NCBI GenBank assembly: GCA_023423695.1 | Contig: JAFAFA010000027.1 | Span: forward strand, 97,787 to 161,786 | Direction of reading: 5' to 3' | DNA from: Pseudomonadota bacterium | GTDB taxonomy: Bacteria; Pseudomonadota; Alphaproteobacteria; Azospirillales; Azospirillaceae | DNA length: 64,000 nucleotides | Part shown: positions 20,478 through 29,617 of the stretch, in pieces | Numbering within the stretch: the stretch's first letter is position 1 | Layout: the number at the start of each line of letters is the position of its first letter | Position numbers and translations under genes: made by a program | Notes under the pieces: generated by a model | Told to the model about the DNA's origin: nothing | Database searches by the model: none | Seen by the model: only the letters and a program-made list of their open reading frames with translations

Positions 20478-21191
20478 TCAGTCGGAATAGCGCTCCTCCA
20501 GCCACGGGTCGGCGTGGTTGTTGTAGCCGCGGACCTCCCAATAACCTTTGCGGTCGCCGGCCAGCAGCTCGATCCGCTTCACCCACTTCGCACTCTTCCA
20601 GAAATACAGCTTGGGCAGCACGATGCGCACCGGCCCGCCATGGTCGCGGCTGATCGGCTGGCCTTCCCAGGTGGTGGCGAGCAGCACGCCGTCGTCGTCG
20701 AAGTCGGACAGGGCGACGTTGGTGGTGTAGCCGTCGAAAGAATGGAAGACGACGAAGCGCGCCTCCGGCTTCGGACGGGCCAGTTCCAGCAGGCGGCGGG
20801 CGCCGACGCCCTCCCACCGGTTGTCGTAGCGCGACCAGGTGGTGACGCAGTGGATGTCGGAGACGAAGCTCTCCTGCGGCTGGGCCTGGAAATCCTTCCA
20901 GCTCCAGGACAGCGGGTTCTCCACCAGCCCGTCGACTGCGAGCGTCCAGTTCGCCGTCGTCACCTTCGGCGTGATGCCGAGATCCAGGACCGGCCAGTCC
21001 GTCACCAGCCGCTGGCCGGGCGGCAGCCGGTCGCGCGCCGGGTCGGCGGCATGGCCCGTCAGCGCACGGCCGTCGCGGGCCCACTGCTCCTTGGTGGCGA
21101 CCAGCTTGTCGCGGATGGCGCCCTCCTGTTCGACCTCCCGGCCCGGTTCCAATCCGGTGCTCATGTCCGGTTTGGGGGGTGTATCGCTCAT
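20478..21191 (-). CDS. Sulfite oxidase-like molybdopterin oxidoreductase (YuiH type)
   Basis: 237 residues of the oxidoreductase molybdopterin-binding domain found in sulfite oxidases and MsrP. The molybdenum-ligand cysteine is Cys115 in SDIHCVTTWSRYDNRWEGV. Other family blocks are WTLAVDGLVENPLSWSWKDF, TTWEGQPISRDHGGPVRIVL and LYFWKSAKWVKRIELLAGDR. There is no Tat signal peptide, so it is a cytoplasmic YuiH-like form rather than periplasmic MsrP, and there is no haem partner gene nearby. The start is the ATG after AGAGGACG; the longer frame covers non-coding sequence. The substrate is unknown. Confidence 0.88.
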   Translation of the reverse strand: MSDTPPKPDMSTGLEPGREVEQEGAIRDKLVATKEQWARDGRALTGHAADPARDRLPPGQRLVTDWPVLDLGITPKVTTANWTLAVDGLVENPLSWSWKDFQAQPQESFVSDIHCVTTWSRYDNRWEGVGARRLLELARPKPEARFVVFHSFDGYTTNVALSDFDDDGVLLATTWEGQPISRDHGGPVRIVLPKLYFWKSAKWVKRIELLAGDRKGYWEVRGYNNHADPWLEERYSD

Positions 21192-21261
21192 GGCTCGTCC
21201 TCTTCTGCCTGTCCGGTCCGTCCGGCAGGGGTCCCGCTTAAAAAAGGAACAGACAGTCGGG

Positions 21262-21290
21262 TTGGCAAGCGGAAGCGGGAGAACTAACTT
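21262..21290 (+). promoter_or_regulatory. Candidate mscS promoter
   Basis: TTGGCA, a 17-bp spacer and TAACTT, about 115 nt before the channel gene. The -35 is good and the -10 weak. Confidence 0.45.
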
Positions 21291-21403
21291 CCCGGAACCC
21301 GGCATATTGGAGCCACAGTTCCACGCCAGGGTGCCGGCCGGCCGCTTTCCGCCGCCCCGTTCCATACCGCCCGCTTCCCGATGACCACCCGAGTGATTTG
21401 CCG

Positions 21404-23779
21404 ATGATCCGGTCTGCAACGCCCGCCGCAAACCCCCCTGCACGCGTTTGGGCACGCGCTTGGCGTTTGTTCCTGTCCGGCGGCCTTGCCGTCCTGCTGC
21501 TCGCGGCCCTGCTGGCCGGAGCGGGGCCGGCCGCGCTGGCCGCCTCGCCCGTGCCCGGCGCCGTTCCGGCACCCGCCGCCGCGCCCGCCCCCGCGGCTGC
21601 GGCCCCGGTTGTGGTCGACGAGGCGACCGTGCAGCAGCTGGAGGCGCTGGTCGGCACGCTGGAGAACCAGGACGCCCGGTCGCAGCTGGTCACGCAGCTG
21701 CGCAACCTGATCACCGCCCAGCGCGGGCTGGCCCAGGCCAAGGAGGCGGAAGGCGAATCGGCGCTGCCGCAGACCATCGGCGCCCGGGCGCTGGCCTTCC
21801 TGGCGGCGCGCATGGATGTCGTCAGCCGTCAGCTGGTGCAGGTCGCCAACGTCTTCGCCGACCTGCCGGGCGCCCTGTCCTGGGTGCAGCGGCAGGTGCA
21901 GGACGACATGGCGCGCGAGCGCTGGGTGCAGATCGCCTTGCAGCTGGCGATGATCCTCGGCATCGGCGCCGTCGCCGCCCGCGGCATCGCCTGGCTGCTC
22001 GCCCGGCCGCGCCACGCGCTGGCCTCCCGCCATGTCGGCTCCGCCCTGCTGCGCATTCCGATGCTGCTCGGCCGCGCGGTGCTGGAACTGGCGCCGATCG
22101 TCGGCTTCATCGTCGTCGCCTACACCATCCTGTCGGTGACAGAACCGGCGCCGCGGGTGCGGCTGGTGGCGCTGGCGGTGGTGAACGCCACCGTCATCAC
22201 CCAGGCGTTGCTGATCCTGGTGCGGATGACCTTCGCCCCCGACGCGCCCAACCTGCGGCTGGTCCAGACCAGCGATACCGGGGCGCGCCGCTGTTACGTC
22301 TGGTCACGCCGCCTGATCGCGGTCGCGGTCTACGGTTATTTCCTGGCGGAAGGCGCCTATGTGCTGGGCCTGCCGCTGGGTGCCTATGGCGCGCTGCTGA
22401 AGCTGCTGGGCGTGGTGCTTGCCGCCATGACGATCGCGCTGATCCTGCAGAACCGCGTCGCCGTGGCCGAGTGGATGCGCGGCAACCCGCTGTCGGGCGA
22501 CGGTGACCCGCTGGCCACCGCCCGGCGCGAGGCGGAAGGGCAGGGGGCGGTCCTGCGTACCGCGCGCCGCCGCTTCGCCGAGATTTGGCACGTCCTTGCC
22601 ATCCTCTATGTCGTGGTGACGCTGGGCGTCTGGGTGCTGAACGTCTATGGCGGCTTCGAGTATCTGGCCCGCGGCACGGTGGTGACGGTGGTGGCGGTGG
22701 TGGTGGCCCGGCTGCTGGTCGGCGGGCTGAACCGGGCGCTGCGCCGGAGCCTGACCATGAACCGCGATCTGGCCGGCAACCTGCCGCAGCTGCACAACCG
22801 CGCCTTCCACTATCTTCCCATCGTCCAGCGCATCGGCAAGATCATCATCTGGCTGGTGGCGCTGGGCGCGGCGCTAAACGGCTGGGGCGTCGACACGCTG
22901 GGGCTGGTCGAATCCGCCGCCGGCCGCCGCATCGTCGGCAGCACCATCTCCATCGGCCTGCTGCTGGCCGGCGCCATCGTCGCCTGGGAGGTGGTGAGCG
23001 CGCTGATCGAGCATCTGCTGCGCGCCACCGACAAGAACGGCACCCGCATCGAACGCAGCGCCCGCATGCGCACGCTGCTGCCGCTGCTGCGCAATGCCTT
23101 CCTGATCCTGCTGGTGACGATGGTGTCGCTGATCACCCTGTCGGAACTGGGGGTCAACATCGCGCCGCTGCTGGCCGGCGCCGGTGTCGTCGGTCTGGCC
23201 ATCGGTTTCGGATCGCAGACGCTGGTCAAGGACATCATCACCGGCCTGTTCATCCTGTTCGAGGACACGGTGTCGGTCGGCGACGTGGTCGATGTCGGCG
23301 GCGGCCATTCCGGCACGGTGGAGGCGATCTCGATCCGCTCCATCCGTCTGCGCGACGGCGCCGGCGCCGTCCACTCCGTGCCCTTCAGCGCGGTGACCAC
23401 CGTGAAGAACATGAGCAAGGACTTCTCGGTCACGCTGTTCACCGTCACGGTGTCCAACCGCGAGGATCCCGACCGCATCATCTCCGTGCTGAAGGAGACG
23501 GGTGCCGAGGTGCAGGCCCAGCCGCAGTTCGCCGCCGACATCCTGAACCCGCTGGAGGTTCTGGGCGTCGACAAGCTGTCCGACACCGGCATCAACATCC
23601 TGGCTCAGTTCAAGACCCGTCCGACCCGCCAGTGGGGGGTGAGCCGCGAGTTCAACCGCCTGCTGAAGAAGAAGTTCGACGAGCTGGGCATCGCCATGCC
23701 GACCCAGTCGATGCAGCTGGTCGTCGGCCAGAACCCGCACGACCGCGCGCTGGCGGAGGCGCTCAGCCAAGGCTCGTAA
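21404..23779 (+). CDS. Large MscS-family mechanosensitive channel
   Basis: About 791 residues, in the size class of MscK/YbdG-like or DUF3772-type large MscS homologues rather than the 286-residue MscS. There is an N-terminal signal or TM segment (FLSGGLAVLLLAALLAGAGP) and an Ala/Pro linker. A periplasmic helical region follows (TVQQLEALVGTLENQDARSQ), then roughly eight to ten hydrophobic segments. The MscS pore and beta domain near residues 590-680 contain LLAGAGVVGLAIGFGSQTLV, KDIITGLFILFEDTVSVGDV and SIRLRDGAGAVHSVPFSAVT. It should open on membrane tension to relieve hypo-osmotic shock. A strong terminator follows, so it is monocistronic. An in-frame TTG lies 6 nt upstream of the chosen ATG. 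Confidence 0.9.
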   Translation: MIRSATPAANPPARVWARAWRLFLSGGLAVLLLAALLAGAGPAALAASPVPGAVPAPAAAPAPAAAAPVVVDEATVQQLEALVGTLENQDARSQLVTQLRNLITAQRGLAQAKEAEGESALPQTIGARALAFLAARMDVVSRQLVQVANVFADLPGALSWVQRQVQDDMARERWVQIALQLAMILGIGAVAARGIAWLLARPRHALASRHVGSALLRIPMLLGRAVLELAPIVGFIVVAYTILSVTEPAPRVRLVALAVVNATVITQALLILVRMTFAPDAPNLRLVQTSDTGARRCYVWSRRLIAVAVYGYFLAEGAYVLGLPLGAYGALLKLLGVVLAAMTIALILQNRVAVAEWMRGNPLSGDGDPLATARREAEGQGAVLRTARRRFAEIWHVLAILYVVVTLGVWVLNVYGGFEYLARGTVVTVVAVVVARLLVGGLNRALRRSLTMNRDLAGNLPQLHNRAFHYLPIVQRIGKIIIWLVALGAALNGWGVDTLGLVESAAGRRIVGSTISIGLLLAGAIVAWEVVSALIEHLLRATDKNGTRIERSARMRTLLPLLRNAFLILLVTMVSLITLSELGVNIAPLLAGAGVVGLAIGFGSQTLVKDIITGLFILFEDTVSVGDVVDVGGGHSGTVEAISIRSIRLRDGAGAVHSVPFSAVTTVKNMSKDFSVTLFTVTVSNREDPDRIISVLKETGAEVQAQPQFAADILNPLEVLGVDKLSDTGINILAQFKTRPTRQWGVSREFNRLLKKKFDELGIAMPTQSMQLVVGQNPHDRALAEALSQGS

Positions 23780-23846
23780 AGGGCAGAGGTCGCAAGGAGC
23801 AAAGGCTCCAAACCAAAGTACAGGTCCTGTTGTACGGAAAGGGAAC

Positions 23847-23876
23847 CGCCCGGCTTTGCCGGGCGTTTTCTTTTTG
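23847..23876 (+). terminator. Rho-independent terminator of the mscS-like gene
   Basis: Perfect 8-bp stem CGCCCGGC-TTT-GCCGGGCG followed by TTTTCTTTTTG. It ends only 28 nt before the next gene on the same strand, so that gene must be served by a promoter overlapping this element or by readthrough. Confidence 0.92.
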
Positions 23877-23904
23877 CGCCCGATGAACCGGAGCCTGCCA
23901 CGAA

Positions 23905-24396
23905 ATGCTCACCGATGCCTTTTCTCGCTTCGCCCGCTGGACGGAGCACCTGTCCGGGCGGCCGGGCGCCTTCGTCACCGCCTTCGCCGTGGTGCTGGTC
24001 TGGGGCCTGACCGGGCCGCTGTTCCACTTCTCCGACACGTGGCAGCTGGTGATCAACACCGGCACGACCATCGTCACCTTCCTGATGGTGTTCATCATCC
24101 AGAACGCCCAGAACCGCGACACCCAGGCCATCCACCTGAAGCTGGACGAGCTGATCCGCGCCACCAAGGCGGCGCGCAACGGCATGATCGACCTGGAAGA
24201 GAAGTCGGAAGCCGAACTGGCCAAGGTGAAGACCAGCTTCGAAAGCCTGGCGAAGACCGCCGACGGCCTGGGCCACCGCATCGACAAGAAGGTCGAGCGC
24301 GCGGTGGAGCGTGAAGTGGAACGCGAGGTCGACGAGGAACTGGAAGAACGCGGCCTGCCGGATCCCGCCGGACGGCAATCGCCCGAACGACGCTGA
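23905..24396 (+). CDS. Low-affinity iron permease family protein
   Basis: A 163-residue membrane protein. Two TM segments (FVTAFAVVLVWGLTGPLFHF; INTGTTIVTFLMVFIIQNAQ) are followed by the family signature NRDTQAIHLKLDELIRATKA. A long charged coiled-coil tail follows (residues about 95-160, KKVERAVEREVEREVDEELE). The family is named for similarity to yeast Fet4, but bacterial members of this size have no proven iron-transport role. The C-terminal Glu/Arg coil is unusually long. It is convergent with the DUF2244 gene, 31 bp apart. Confidence 0.85.
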   Translation: MLTDAFSRFARWTEHLSGRPGAFVTAFAVVLVWGLTGPLFHFSDTWQLVINTGTTIVTFLMVFIIQNAQNRDTQAIHLKLDELIRATKAARNGMIDLEEKSEAELAKVKTSFESLAKTADGLGHRIDKKVERAVEREVEREVDEELEERGLPDPAGRQSPERR

Positions 24397-24427
24397 TCCT
24401 TACCCGGCTGTCCTCATCCGGCAGCCC

Positions 24428-25033
24428 TTATCCAGCCGGCGCCGGCGGGCAGGGCGGGCGGCGCCAGCTGCGCAGCGCGTCGTCGAGCGCGCGGGCAAAG
24501 GTGGACCGCTCGGCCGGCGACAGGAAACTGCCGACGCCCACCGATTGGCCGTGCGAACTCAGCGTGACCTGACCGGCCGGACCGCGGCGGTCGTGGTCGG
24601 CACGCTCGTTGTGGGTGATCCGCAGCCAATAGGGATGGAAAGACCAGCGCCGCTCCGGTGCCTTCCAATGAACCCGCTGCACCGTCAAGGAAGTTTCGGT
24701 CAGCCGCACCCGCTCATACTGGCGGGCGGAGCGGTAGCTGACGCGGAAGGCAAGCCACAGCGCCAGAACGTCCAGCCCGCAGAAGGGCACCACCGGCCAG
24801 GCACCGTTGGCGACGAAGATGCCGGCGACGACCAGATTCAGCAGGATCACCACCGTCATCACCACCCGGTAGCCGTTGCGGCCCAGACTGCGGTGGGGGT
24901 GGAGGATGGCGTCGAAGAACACGCGCACGGGACCGCCGCCGGCGTGATCCCCCTGGGGAGTGTCGCCGGCCTGACCGTCCGGCCGGCCGTGGGGCTGGTC
25001 GCCGGGCCGGGAATCGGAGATGTCGATGGGCAT
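24428..25033 (-). CDS. DUF2244 membrane protein
   Basis: 201 residues. A hydrophilic N-terminal tail of about 35 residues (Gly/Asp/Pro-rich) precedes FFDAILHPHRSLGRNGYRVV, the start of the DUF2244 domain. Two TM segments (VVMTVVILLNLVVAGIFVAN; PFCGLDVLALWLAFRVSYRS) and a cytoplasmic beta-rich part follow (VRLTETSLTVQRVHWKAPER; SHGQSVGVGSFLSPAERSTF). The family is widespread in alphaproteobacteria with unknown function, sometimes near cytochrome oxidase genes. It may be co-transcribed with the upstream unknown gene (83-bp gap). Confidence 0.85.
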   Translation of the reverse strand: MPIDISDSRPGDQPHGRPDGQAGDTPQGDHAGGGPVRVFFDAILHPHRSLGRNGYRVVMTVVILLNLVVAGIFVANGAWPVVPFCGLDVLALWLAFRVSYRSARQYERVRLTETSLTVQRVHWKAPERRWSFHPYWLRITHNERADHDRRGPAGQVTLSSHGQSVGVGSFLSPAERSTFARALDDALRSWRRPPCPPAPAG

Positions 25034-25116
25034 GGCGGCAATACTAGACGACCGGTGCGCCGCTGAAAACCGCCCGTTGAAAAGCGCCCCGCCGAATAAG
25101 TGTTGGAACGGCGGGG

Positions 25117-25593
25117 TTATGCCGCTTTCGACACCATCGGCACCATGCCGCCGTGCAGCACCCAGGCCATGACGCCGTCCATCCCGGCAAGATCGGCGGC
25201 CGGCATTCCGCCGGCGAGGTCCCCGACCGGCTCATCCGTACCGTCGCCTGCCGCTTGAACGAAGATCCGTGCCTGATCGTCGGTGCCGGCGGCGATCATC
25301 GCATCGGCCATCACCGAGGCCCAATGCCAGTCGGTCATCACCACCGCACAACGCAGCTGGCCGCAGCGCCGCGCCAGCTTCATCAGGGCGACCACGATCT
25401 CGGGCCGGAAGTCGTCGATTTCGAAACGGTCGAACTCGATCAGGCTGCTCCATGGAGTGCCGCGGCTGCCCAGGTTGGCGCACTGCACCTCCACCTGCCG
25501 GGCAACGGCATCGCGCTGGCCGATCGACAGCGAACCCTGCAACCGGACGTGCAGTCCCCAGTCCCTGACGTCCACAAGATAAGATGTGGTCAT
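25117..25593 (-). CDS. Unknown protein, possibly SpoIIAA/STAS-like fold
   Basis: 158 residues that I do not recognise. The N-terminal pattern is beta strands alternating with helices (VDVRDWGLHVRLQGSLSIGQ; WSSLIEFDRFEIDDFRPEIV; LMKLARRCGQLRCAVVMTDW), resembling SpoIIAA-like or STAS domains, but no regulatory serine motif is clear. There is no signal peptide or TM segment. The C terminus is Gly/Ala/Met-rich (GDLAGGMPAADLAGMDGVMA). It has normal codon usage and lies divergent from nth. Treat as hypothetical. Confidence 0.65.
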   Translation of the reverse strand: MTTSYLVDVRDWGLHVRLQGSLSIGQRDAVARQVEVQCANLGSRGTPWSSLIEFDRFEIDDFRPEIVVALMKLARRCGQLRCAVVMTDWHWASVMADAMIAAGTDDQARIFVQAAGDGTDEPVGDLAGGMPAADLAGMDGVMAWVLHGGMVPMVSKAA

Positions 25594-25874
25594 ATCCGTA
25601 TACCCTTATCCGGTCCGAGCGGCACAACCAAAAAGATCCATGGTTCAAGCGCAGGCGTACGGCCGGTGTCTTTCTATGCCGCAAATCATACGCCACGGCC
25701 GGATCCGGGGAGAAGCGCCATTCCTGCGACGAATTCTGTTGGATTGGTGTGATTTCTCTCCATTTCTGTCGCAATCCGCGATGAAGCGCTGCGGTCTGGT
25801 TCGGTTCGCCGCATCCCGGCACCTGCTTCCCCGGCGCTGGCGCAACTCCGGCCGTTGCGGCTATGGTGGCGGCC

Positions 25875-26510
25875 ATGAAGCCCGCCGCCGTCCAGGAATT
25901 CTTCCGCCGTCTGTCCACCGCCAACCCGGAACCCCGGAGCGAGCTGGAATACGTCAATCCTTACACGCTGCTGGTCGCCGTCGTCCTGTCGGCCCAGGCG
26001 ACCGACGTCGGCGTGAACAAGGCCACCGGCCCGCTGTTCAAAATCGTCACCACGCCCGAACAGATGGTGGCGCTGGGCGAAGAGGGGCTGCGCGGGTACA
26101 TCAAGACGATCGGCCTGTTCAACACCAAGGCCAAGAACGTCATCCGCCTGTCGGAACTGCTGATCGAACGCCATGGCGGCGAGGTGCCGCGCGACCGCGA
26201 GGCACTGGAGCAGCTTCCCGGCGTCGGCCGCAAGACCGCCAACGTCGTCCTGAACGTCGCCTTCGGGGAGGAGACCATTGCGGTCGACACCCACATCTTC
26301 CGCGTCGGCAACCGCACCGGGCTCGCGCCCGGCAAGACGCCCGACGCGGTGGAGGCCAAGCTGCTGAAGGCGGTGCCCAAGCTCTACCGCCGCCATGCCC
26401 ACCACTGGCTGATCCTGCACGGCCGCTATGTCTGCAAGGCCCGCAAGCCCGACTGCCCGATCTGCCCGGTTGCCGACCTCTGTGCCTTCAAGGACAAGGT
26501 CATCGCCTGA
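25875..26510 (+). CDS. nth: Endonuclease III
   Basis: Bifunctional DNA glycosylase/AP lyase for oxidised pyrimidines. It has 211 residues, with the helix-hairpin-helix LPGVGRKTAN carrying catalytic Lys120, the catalytic Asp138 in AVDTHIFRVGNR, and the [4Fe-4S] loop Cys187-x6-Cys194-x2-Cys197-x5-Cys203. All key residues are present. I start at the ATG giving MKPAAVQEFF; an in-frame ATG 12 nt upstream is an alternative and neither has a clear ribosome binding site. It ends at a bidirectional terminator shared with the bactofilin gene. Confidence 0.97.
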   Translation: MKPAAVQEFFRRLSTANPEPRSELEYVNPYTLLVAVVLSAQATDVGVNKATGPLFKIVTTPEQMVALGEEGLRGYIKTIGLFNTKAKNVIRLSELLIERHGGEVPRDREALEQLPGVGRKTANVVLNVAFGEETIAVDTHIFRVGNRTGLAPGKTPDAVEAKLLKAVPKLYRRHAHHWLILHGRYVCKARKPDCPICPVADLCAFKDKVIA

Positions 26511-26537
26511 TCCGTGCCTCACGAACGAAGTCGGGAC

Positions 26538-26581
26538 ACGAAAAAGCCCGGCATGGCGGGAGCCAGCCGGGCGTTTTCGTG
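26538..26581. terminator. Bidirectional terminator between nth and bactofilin gene
   Basis: GCCCGGC / GCCGGGC stem (26546-26552, 26566-26572), with TTTTCGTG after it on the plus strand and TTTTTCGTG on the minus strand. Serves both convergent genes. Confidence 0.88.
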
Positions 26582-26592
26582 TTTGGTGCGGC

Positions 26593-27447
26593 TCAGACCG
26601 TTTCGGCCGCCGGGGCCTGTTCGGCCTGCGTCGGGGCCGTGACCGGCGCGGCGGCCGGCTTGGTGCCCGCGCCGTAGATCTGGATGTCGCCGATCAGTTG
26701 GCCGCCGGCATCGACCGCCAGTTCGCCGAAGCGGATCGATCCGGTGATCTTGCCGGTGGAGCGCACGGTCAGACGGCCGCGGACGGCGATGTCGCCCTCG
26801 AACCGGCCGGCGATGTCGGCCTCCTCGATGTCGACCGAGCCCCTGAACAGGCCGGACTCCGCGATCTCGACCAGACGGCCTTCGCGCAGCTTGGCCTCCA
26901 CCGTGCCCTCGACCACCAGAACGTCGCAGGAGCCGATCTCGCCGGTCAGTGAGATGTCGCGGCCGACGGTCAGGCGGCGCTGCTCGGGCATTGCCGGGGC
27001 GGCCGGAGCCGGAGCGGCGGCGGCCGGGGCGGCGACGGGCATCGACGGCTGGCGCGGGGCCGTGCCCGGCATGTCGACGACGCGGCGCGGCACATCGGTC
27101 TTGAAACCGGCGCCGGGCACGGACGGCGCGGTCGGGGGCTTGGGAATGCTGTTCATGTCGGGTCCCTTCGAGGCGGAAGGCATATCGGGATAAGCCGGTG
27201 CGGCGTGCTGCGCATCGGCCAGCGCGTGGGCCATGCTGGGTGCGCCGGCTCCGGCCGCGACGGCGGATGACGGGTCGCCGCCCTGCATCTGGCCCGGAAT
27301 TTGACCGGGAACCGGATTGTTCAGCGAGGCGAGCGGCGACGAGACGGCGCCGGCCTCGCCCGGTGCGTACGGACGGGCACCCGGCTGCGGTTGGGCGAGG
27401 CTGTCGGCCTTGGGAGCGGCGGGCGGAGTCTTTCGTCCGAACAGCAT
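26593..27447 (-). CDS. Bactofilin (polymer-forming cytoskeletal protein)
   Basis: 284 residues. A short amphipathic start (MLFGRKTPP) precedes a long disordered Ala/Pro/Gly/Gln linker up to about residue 155. The bactofilin right-handed beta-helix follows at roughly 157-265 (LTVGRDISLTGEIGSCDVLV; VEGTVEAKLREGRLVEIAES; GSVDIEEADIAGRFEGDIAV). Bactofilins self-assemble without nucleotide and position cell-wall or polar structures. The ATG has GGGGGA 7 nt upstream. It may be the last gene of the HxlR-KAS-EI24 transcript (108-bp gap) and ends at the terminator shared with nth. Confidence 0.92.
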   Translation of the reverse strand: MLFGRKTPPAAPKADSLAQPQPGARPYAPGEAGAVSSPLASLNNPVPGQIPGQMQGGDPSSAVAAGAGAPSMAHALADAQHAAPAYPDMPSASKGPDMNSIPKPPTAPSVPGAGFKTDVPRRVVDMPGTAPRQPSMPVAAPAAAAPAPAAPAMPEQRRLTVGRDISLTGEIGSCDVLVVEGTVEAKLREGRLVEIAESGLFRGSVDIEEADIAGRFEGDIAVRGRLTVRSTGKITGSIRFGELAVDAGGQLIGDIQIYGAGTKPAAAPVTAPTQAEQAPAAETV

Positions 27448-27555
27448 GAGCGGTTCCCCCAATCTGGACATACGGGTGGCGGGATGGGCCGGAGGGCTGG
27501 AGGCCCGGTGCCGGAAGGGCGCCGCCGGGCAGGCGACGGTGTGCGGCCGTGCCGC

Positions 27556-28251
27556 CTAGCGGCGTATCACGGTCGTCCGGCCTGCCGCAAGGGGAGCCGA
27601 CATGGACTGTAGGACATGAACCATGAAGGCGCTGGCGACGACCGGGACCAGCAAATTGACGAAGGGAATTGTCGAAAGAAAGGCGATGGCGACCCCGGCC
27701 AAAAAAGGTTTCAGCGGCCGGGACCGCCGCAGCGTCCGCGCCGACGTCCGGTCCAGCCGCCGGTGGGCGACCATCTCGAAATACTCCCGGCCCAGCAGAT
27801 AGCCGTTGATGGTGTAGAAGACGATCAGGTTCAGGCCCGGCGCGAAGATGTAGATCGGCAGCGCCACCAGGTTGATCGCCAGAACCAGGATCAGGAATCG
27901 CAGCGCCGTCGCCAACTCCTCGAGCCAGCCAGCCTGGCGCGGAGCAGGCAGGGCGGGATAATGGCGCGCCTCCACCCGTTCGACCACCTCGTCCAGGAAG
28001 AAGCTCGACACCGTGCCGACGGTGGCCGGGAACAGGAGCCACGCCACCACCAGAACCCCCAGCCCGCCCAGCAGGTCGATGATGGTGTCGAGCCAGCCAT
28101 AGCCGGTCAGCGGCGTCACCGACAGCGCCCACCAGATCCCGCCGGCCAGCAGCGCATAGGCGAGCGCCGAGACGAGCACCCCGGTCCACACCACCCGGCG
28201 CACGCGGGGATCGGACAGCTGGGCGAAGGCAAGGAAAAGGGCGCGGATCAT
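27556..28251 (-). CDS. EI24/CysZ-like membrane protein
   Basis: 231 residues with about four to six hydrophobic segments (VVWTGVLVSALAYALLAGGI; IIDLLGGLGVLVVAWLLFPA; FLILVLAINLVALPIYIFAP; VAIAFLSTIPFVNLLVPVVA). It carries the EI24-family motif FYTINGYLLGREYFEMVAHR. The family includes CysZ, a sulfate channel in E. coli, but alphaproteobacterial members are mostly uncharacterised and no sulfate genes are adjacent. It starts 97 bp after the KAS gene on the same strand. Confidence 0.85.
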   Translation of the reverse strand: MIRALFLAFAQLSDPRVRRVVWTGVLVSALAYALLAGGIWWALSVTPLTGYGWLDTIIDLLGGLGVLVVAWLLFPATVGTVSSFFLDEVVERVEARHYPALPAPRQAGWLEELATALRFLILVLAINLVALPIYIFAPGLNLIVFYTINGYLLGREYFEMVAHRRLDRTSARTLRRSRPLKPFLAGVAIAFLSTIPFVNLLVPVVASAFMVHVLQSMSAPLAAGRTTVIRR

Positions 28252-28348
28252 CGGCGGTCCGTGAGGCGGTGGGGGAAAGGGCGCGCGGCCGCCCGCATAT
28301 CTACGGTGGCCGGGCTCCGGGTTCCAGTCCCCCCTTGCGTCACCCCGA

Positions 28349-29617
28349 TCACGCCATGGGGCTGAACACCAGCGCGGCGTTGGTTCCACCGAAACCGAAG
28401 CTGTTGGACAGGACGTGACGGATACGCCGCTCCTTCGGCCGCAGCGGCACGAGATCGAGGTCGCAGCCCTCCGACGGTGCGTCCAGGTTGAGGGTGGGCG
28501 GGGCCACCTGGTCGCGCAGGGCCAGGATGGCGAAGATCGCTTCCACGGCACCCGCCGCTCCCAGCAGATGGCCGGTCGCCGATTTGGTCGAGGATATCGA
28601 AAGGCCGGCCGCCGCCGGACCGAACAGGCGCTTGACCGCCGCGATCTCCACCGGGTCGCCGGCCGGGGTGGAAGTGGCGTGGGCGTTGACGTAATCAATG
28701 GCGTCCGGCGCCAGTCCCGCCCGCTTCAGCGCGGCGCGCATGGCGCGGAAGGCGCCGTTGCCGTCCTCCGCCGGGGAGGTGATGTGGTAGGCGTCCCCCG
28801 ACAGGCCGTAGCCGGTGACCTCGGCGTAGATCGTTGCTCCGCGCCGTCGGGCATGCTCCAGCTCCTCCAGCACCAGCACGCCGGCTCCTTCGCCCATCAC
28901 GAAGCCGTCGCGGTCGCGGTCCCAGGGGCGGGACGCGCGGGCCGGGTCGTCGTTGAACCCCGTGGACATGGCGCGGGCGGCGCAGAAGCCCGCCAGCCCG
29001 AGCCGGCAGAGCGCCGCCTCGCTGCCGCCGGCCAGCATGACGTCGGCATCGTCCATGGCGATCAGCCGGGCCGCGTCGCCGATGGCGTGGGCCCCCGTCG
29101 CGCAGGCGGTCACGACCGCGTGGTTCGGCCCGCGGAAGCCATAGCGGATCGACACGTGGCCCGATGCGAGGTTGATCAGCATCGACGGCACGAAGAAGGG
29201 CGAGATGCGGCGCGGCCCCTTCTCGTGCAGGGTCAGCGCCGTCTCGGCCAGCCCCGGCAGGCCGCCGATGCCGGAGCCGATCAGAACGCCGGTGCGCTCC
29301 AGCGCCTCCGCCTCCGTCGGGCGCCAGCCGGCATCGGACACCGCCTCTTCCGCGGCGGCGAGCGCCAGCAGGATGAAGCGGTCCATCTTGCGCTGGTCCT
29401 TCGGCGGCACCACCGCATCGGCATTGAAGACGGCATCCGGGGCCGCATCGCCGCTTTCCGGCACCTGGCCGGCGATGCGGCAGGGCAGGTCGGCGACATC
29501 GATCCCGGCTATCGCCCGGATGCCGCTCCGCCCGTCCAGAACGGCGCGCCAACTCGGCATCACGCCGGCACCGAGCGGTGTGACCGCCCCCAGACCGGTG
29601 ACCACGACTCGTCTCAT
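28349..29617 (-). CDS. fabF: Beta-ketoacyl-ACP synthase II-like enzyme
   Basis: Condensing enzyme of fatty-acid synthesis, 422 residues. It has the complete Cys-His-His triad Cys172 (VVTACATGAHAIGDA), His313 (NAHATSTPAGD) and His350 (SATGHLLGAAG), with Lys345. It begins MRRVVVTGLGAVTPLG, the standard FabF/FabB N terminus. There is no acpP or fabG neighbour, so it is probably an accessory KAS rather than the main fabF of the fab operon. Its ATG overlaps the stop of the HxlR regulator (ATGA), making translational coupling and regulation by that protein likely. Confidence 0.88.
   Translation of the reverse strand: MRRVVVTGLGAVTPLGAGVMPSWRAVLDGRSGIRAIAGIDVADLPCRIAGQVPESGDAAPDAVFNADAVVPPKDQRKMDRFILLALAAAEEAVSDAGWRPTEAEALERTGVLIGSGIGGLPGLAETALTLHEKGPRRISPFFVPSMLINLASGHVSIRYGFRGPNHAVVTACATGAHAIGDAARLIAMDDADVMLAGGSEAALCRLGLAGFCAARAMSTGFNDDPARASRPWDRDRDGFVMGEGAGVLVLEELEHARRRGATIYAEVTGYGLSGDAYHITSPAEDGNGAFRAMRAALKRAGLAPDAIDYVNAHATSTPAGDPVEIAAVKRLFGPAAAGLSISSTKSATGHLLGAAGAVEAIFAILALRDQVAPPTLNLDAPSEGCDLDLVPLRPKERRIRHVLSNSFGFGGTNAALVFSPMA

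Noticed and set aside
20478..21572. Longer N terminus for the YuiH-like oxidoreductase
   Set aside because: The extra 127 codons overlap the mscS promoter region and lack a Tat motif; the ATG at 21191 has a good ribosome binding site.
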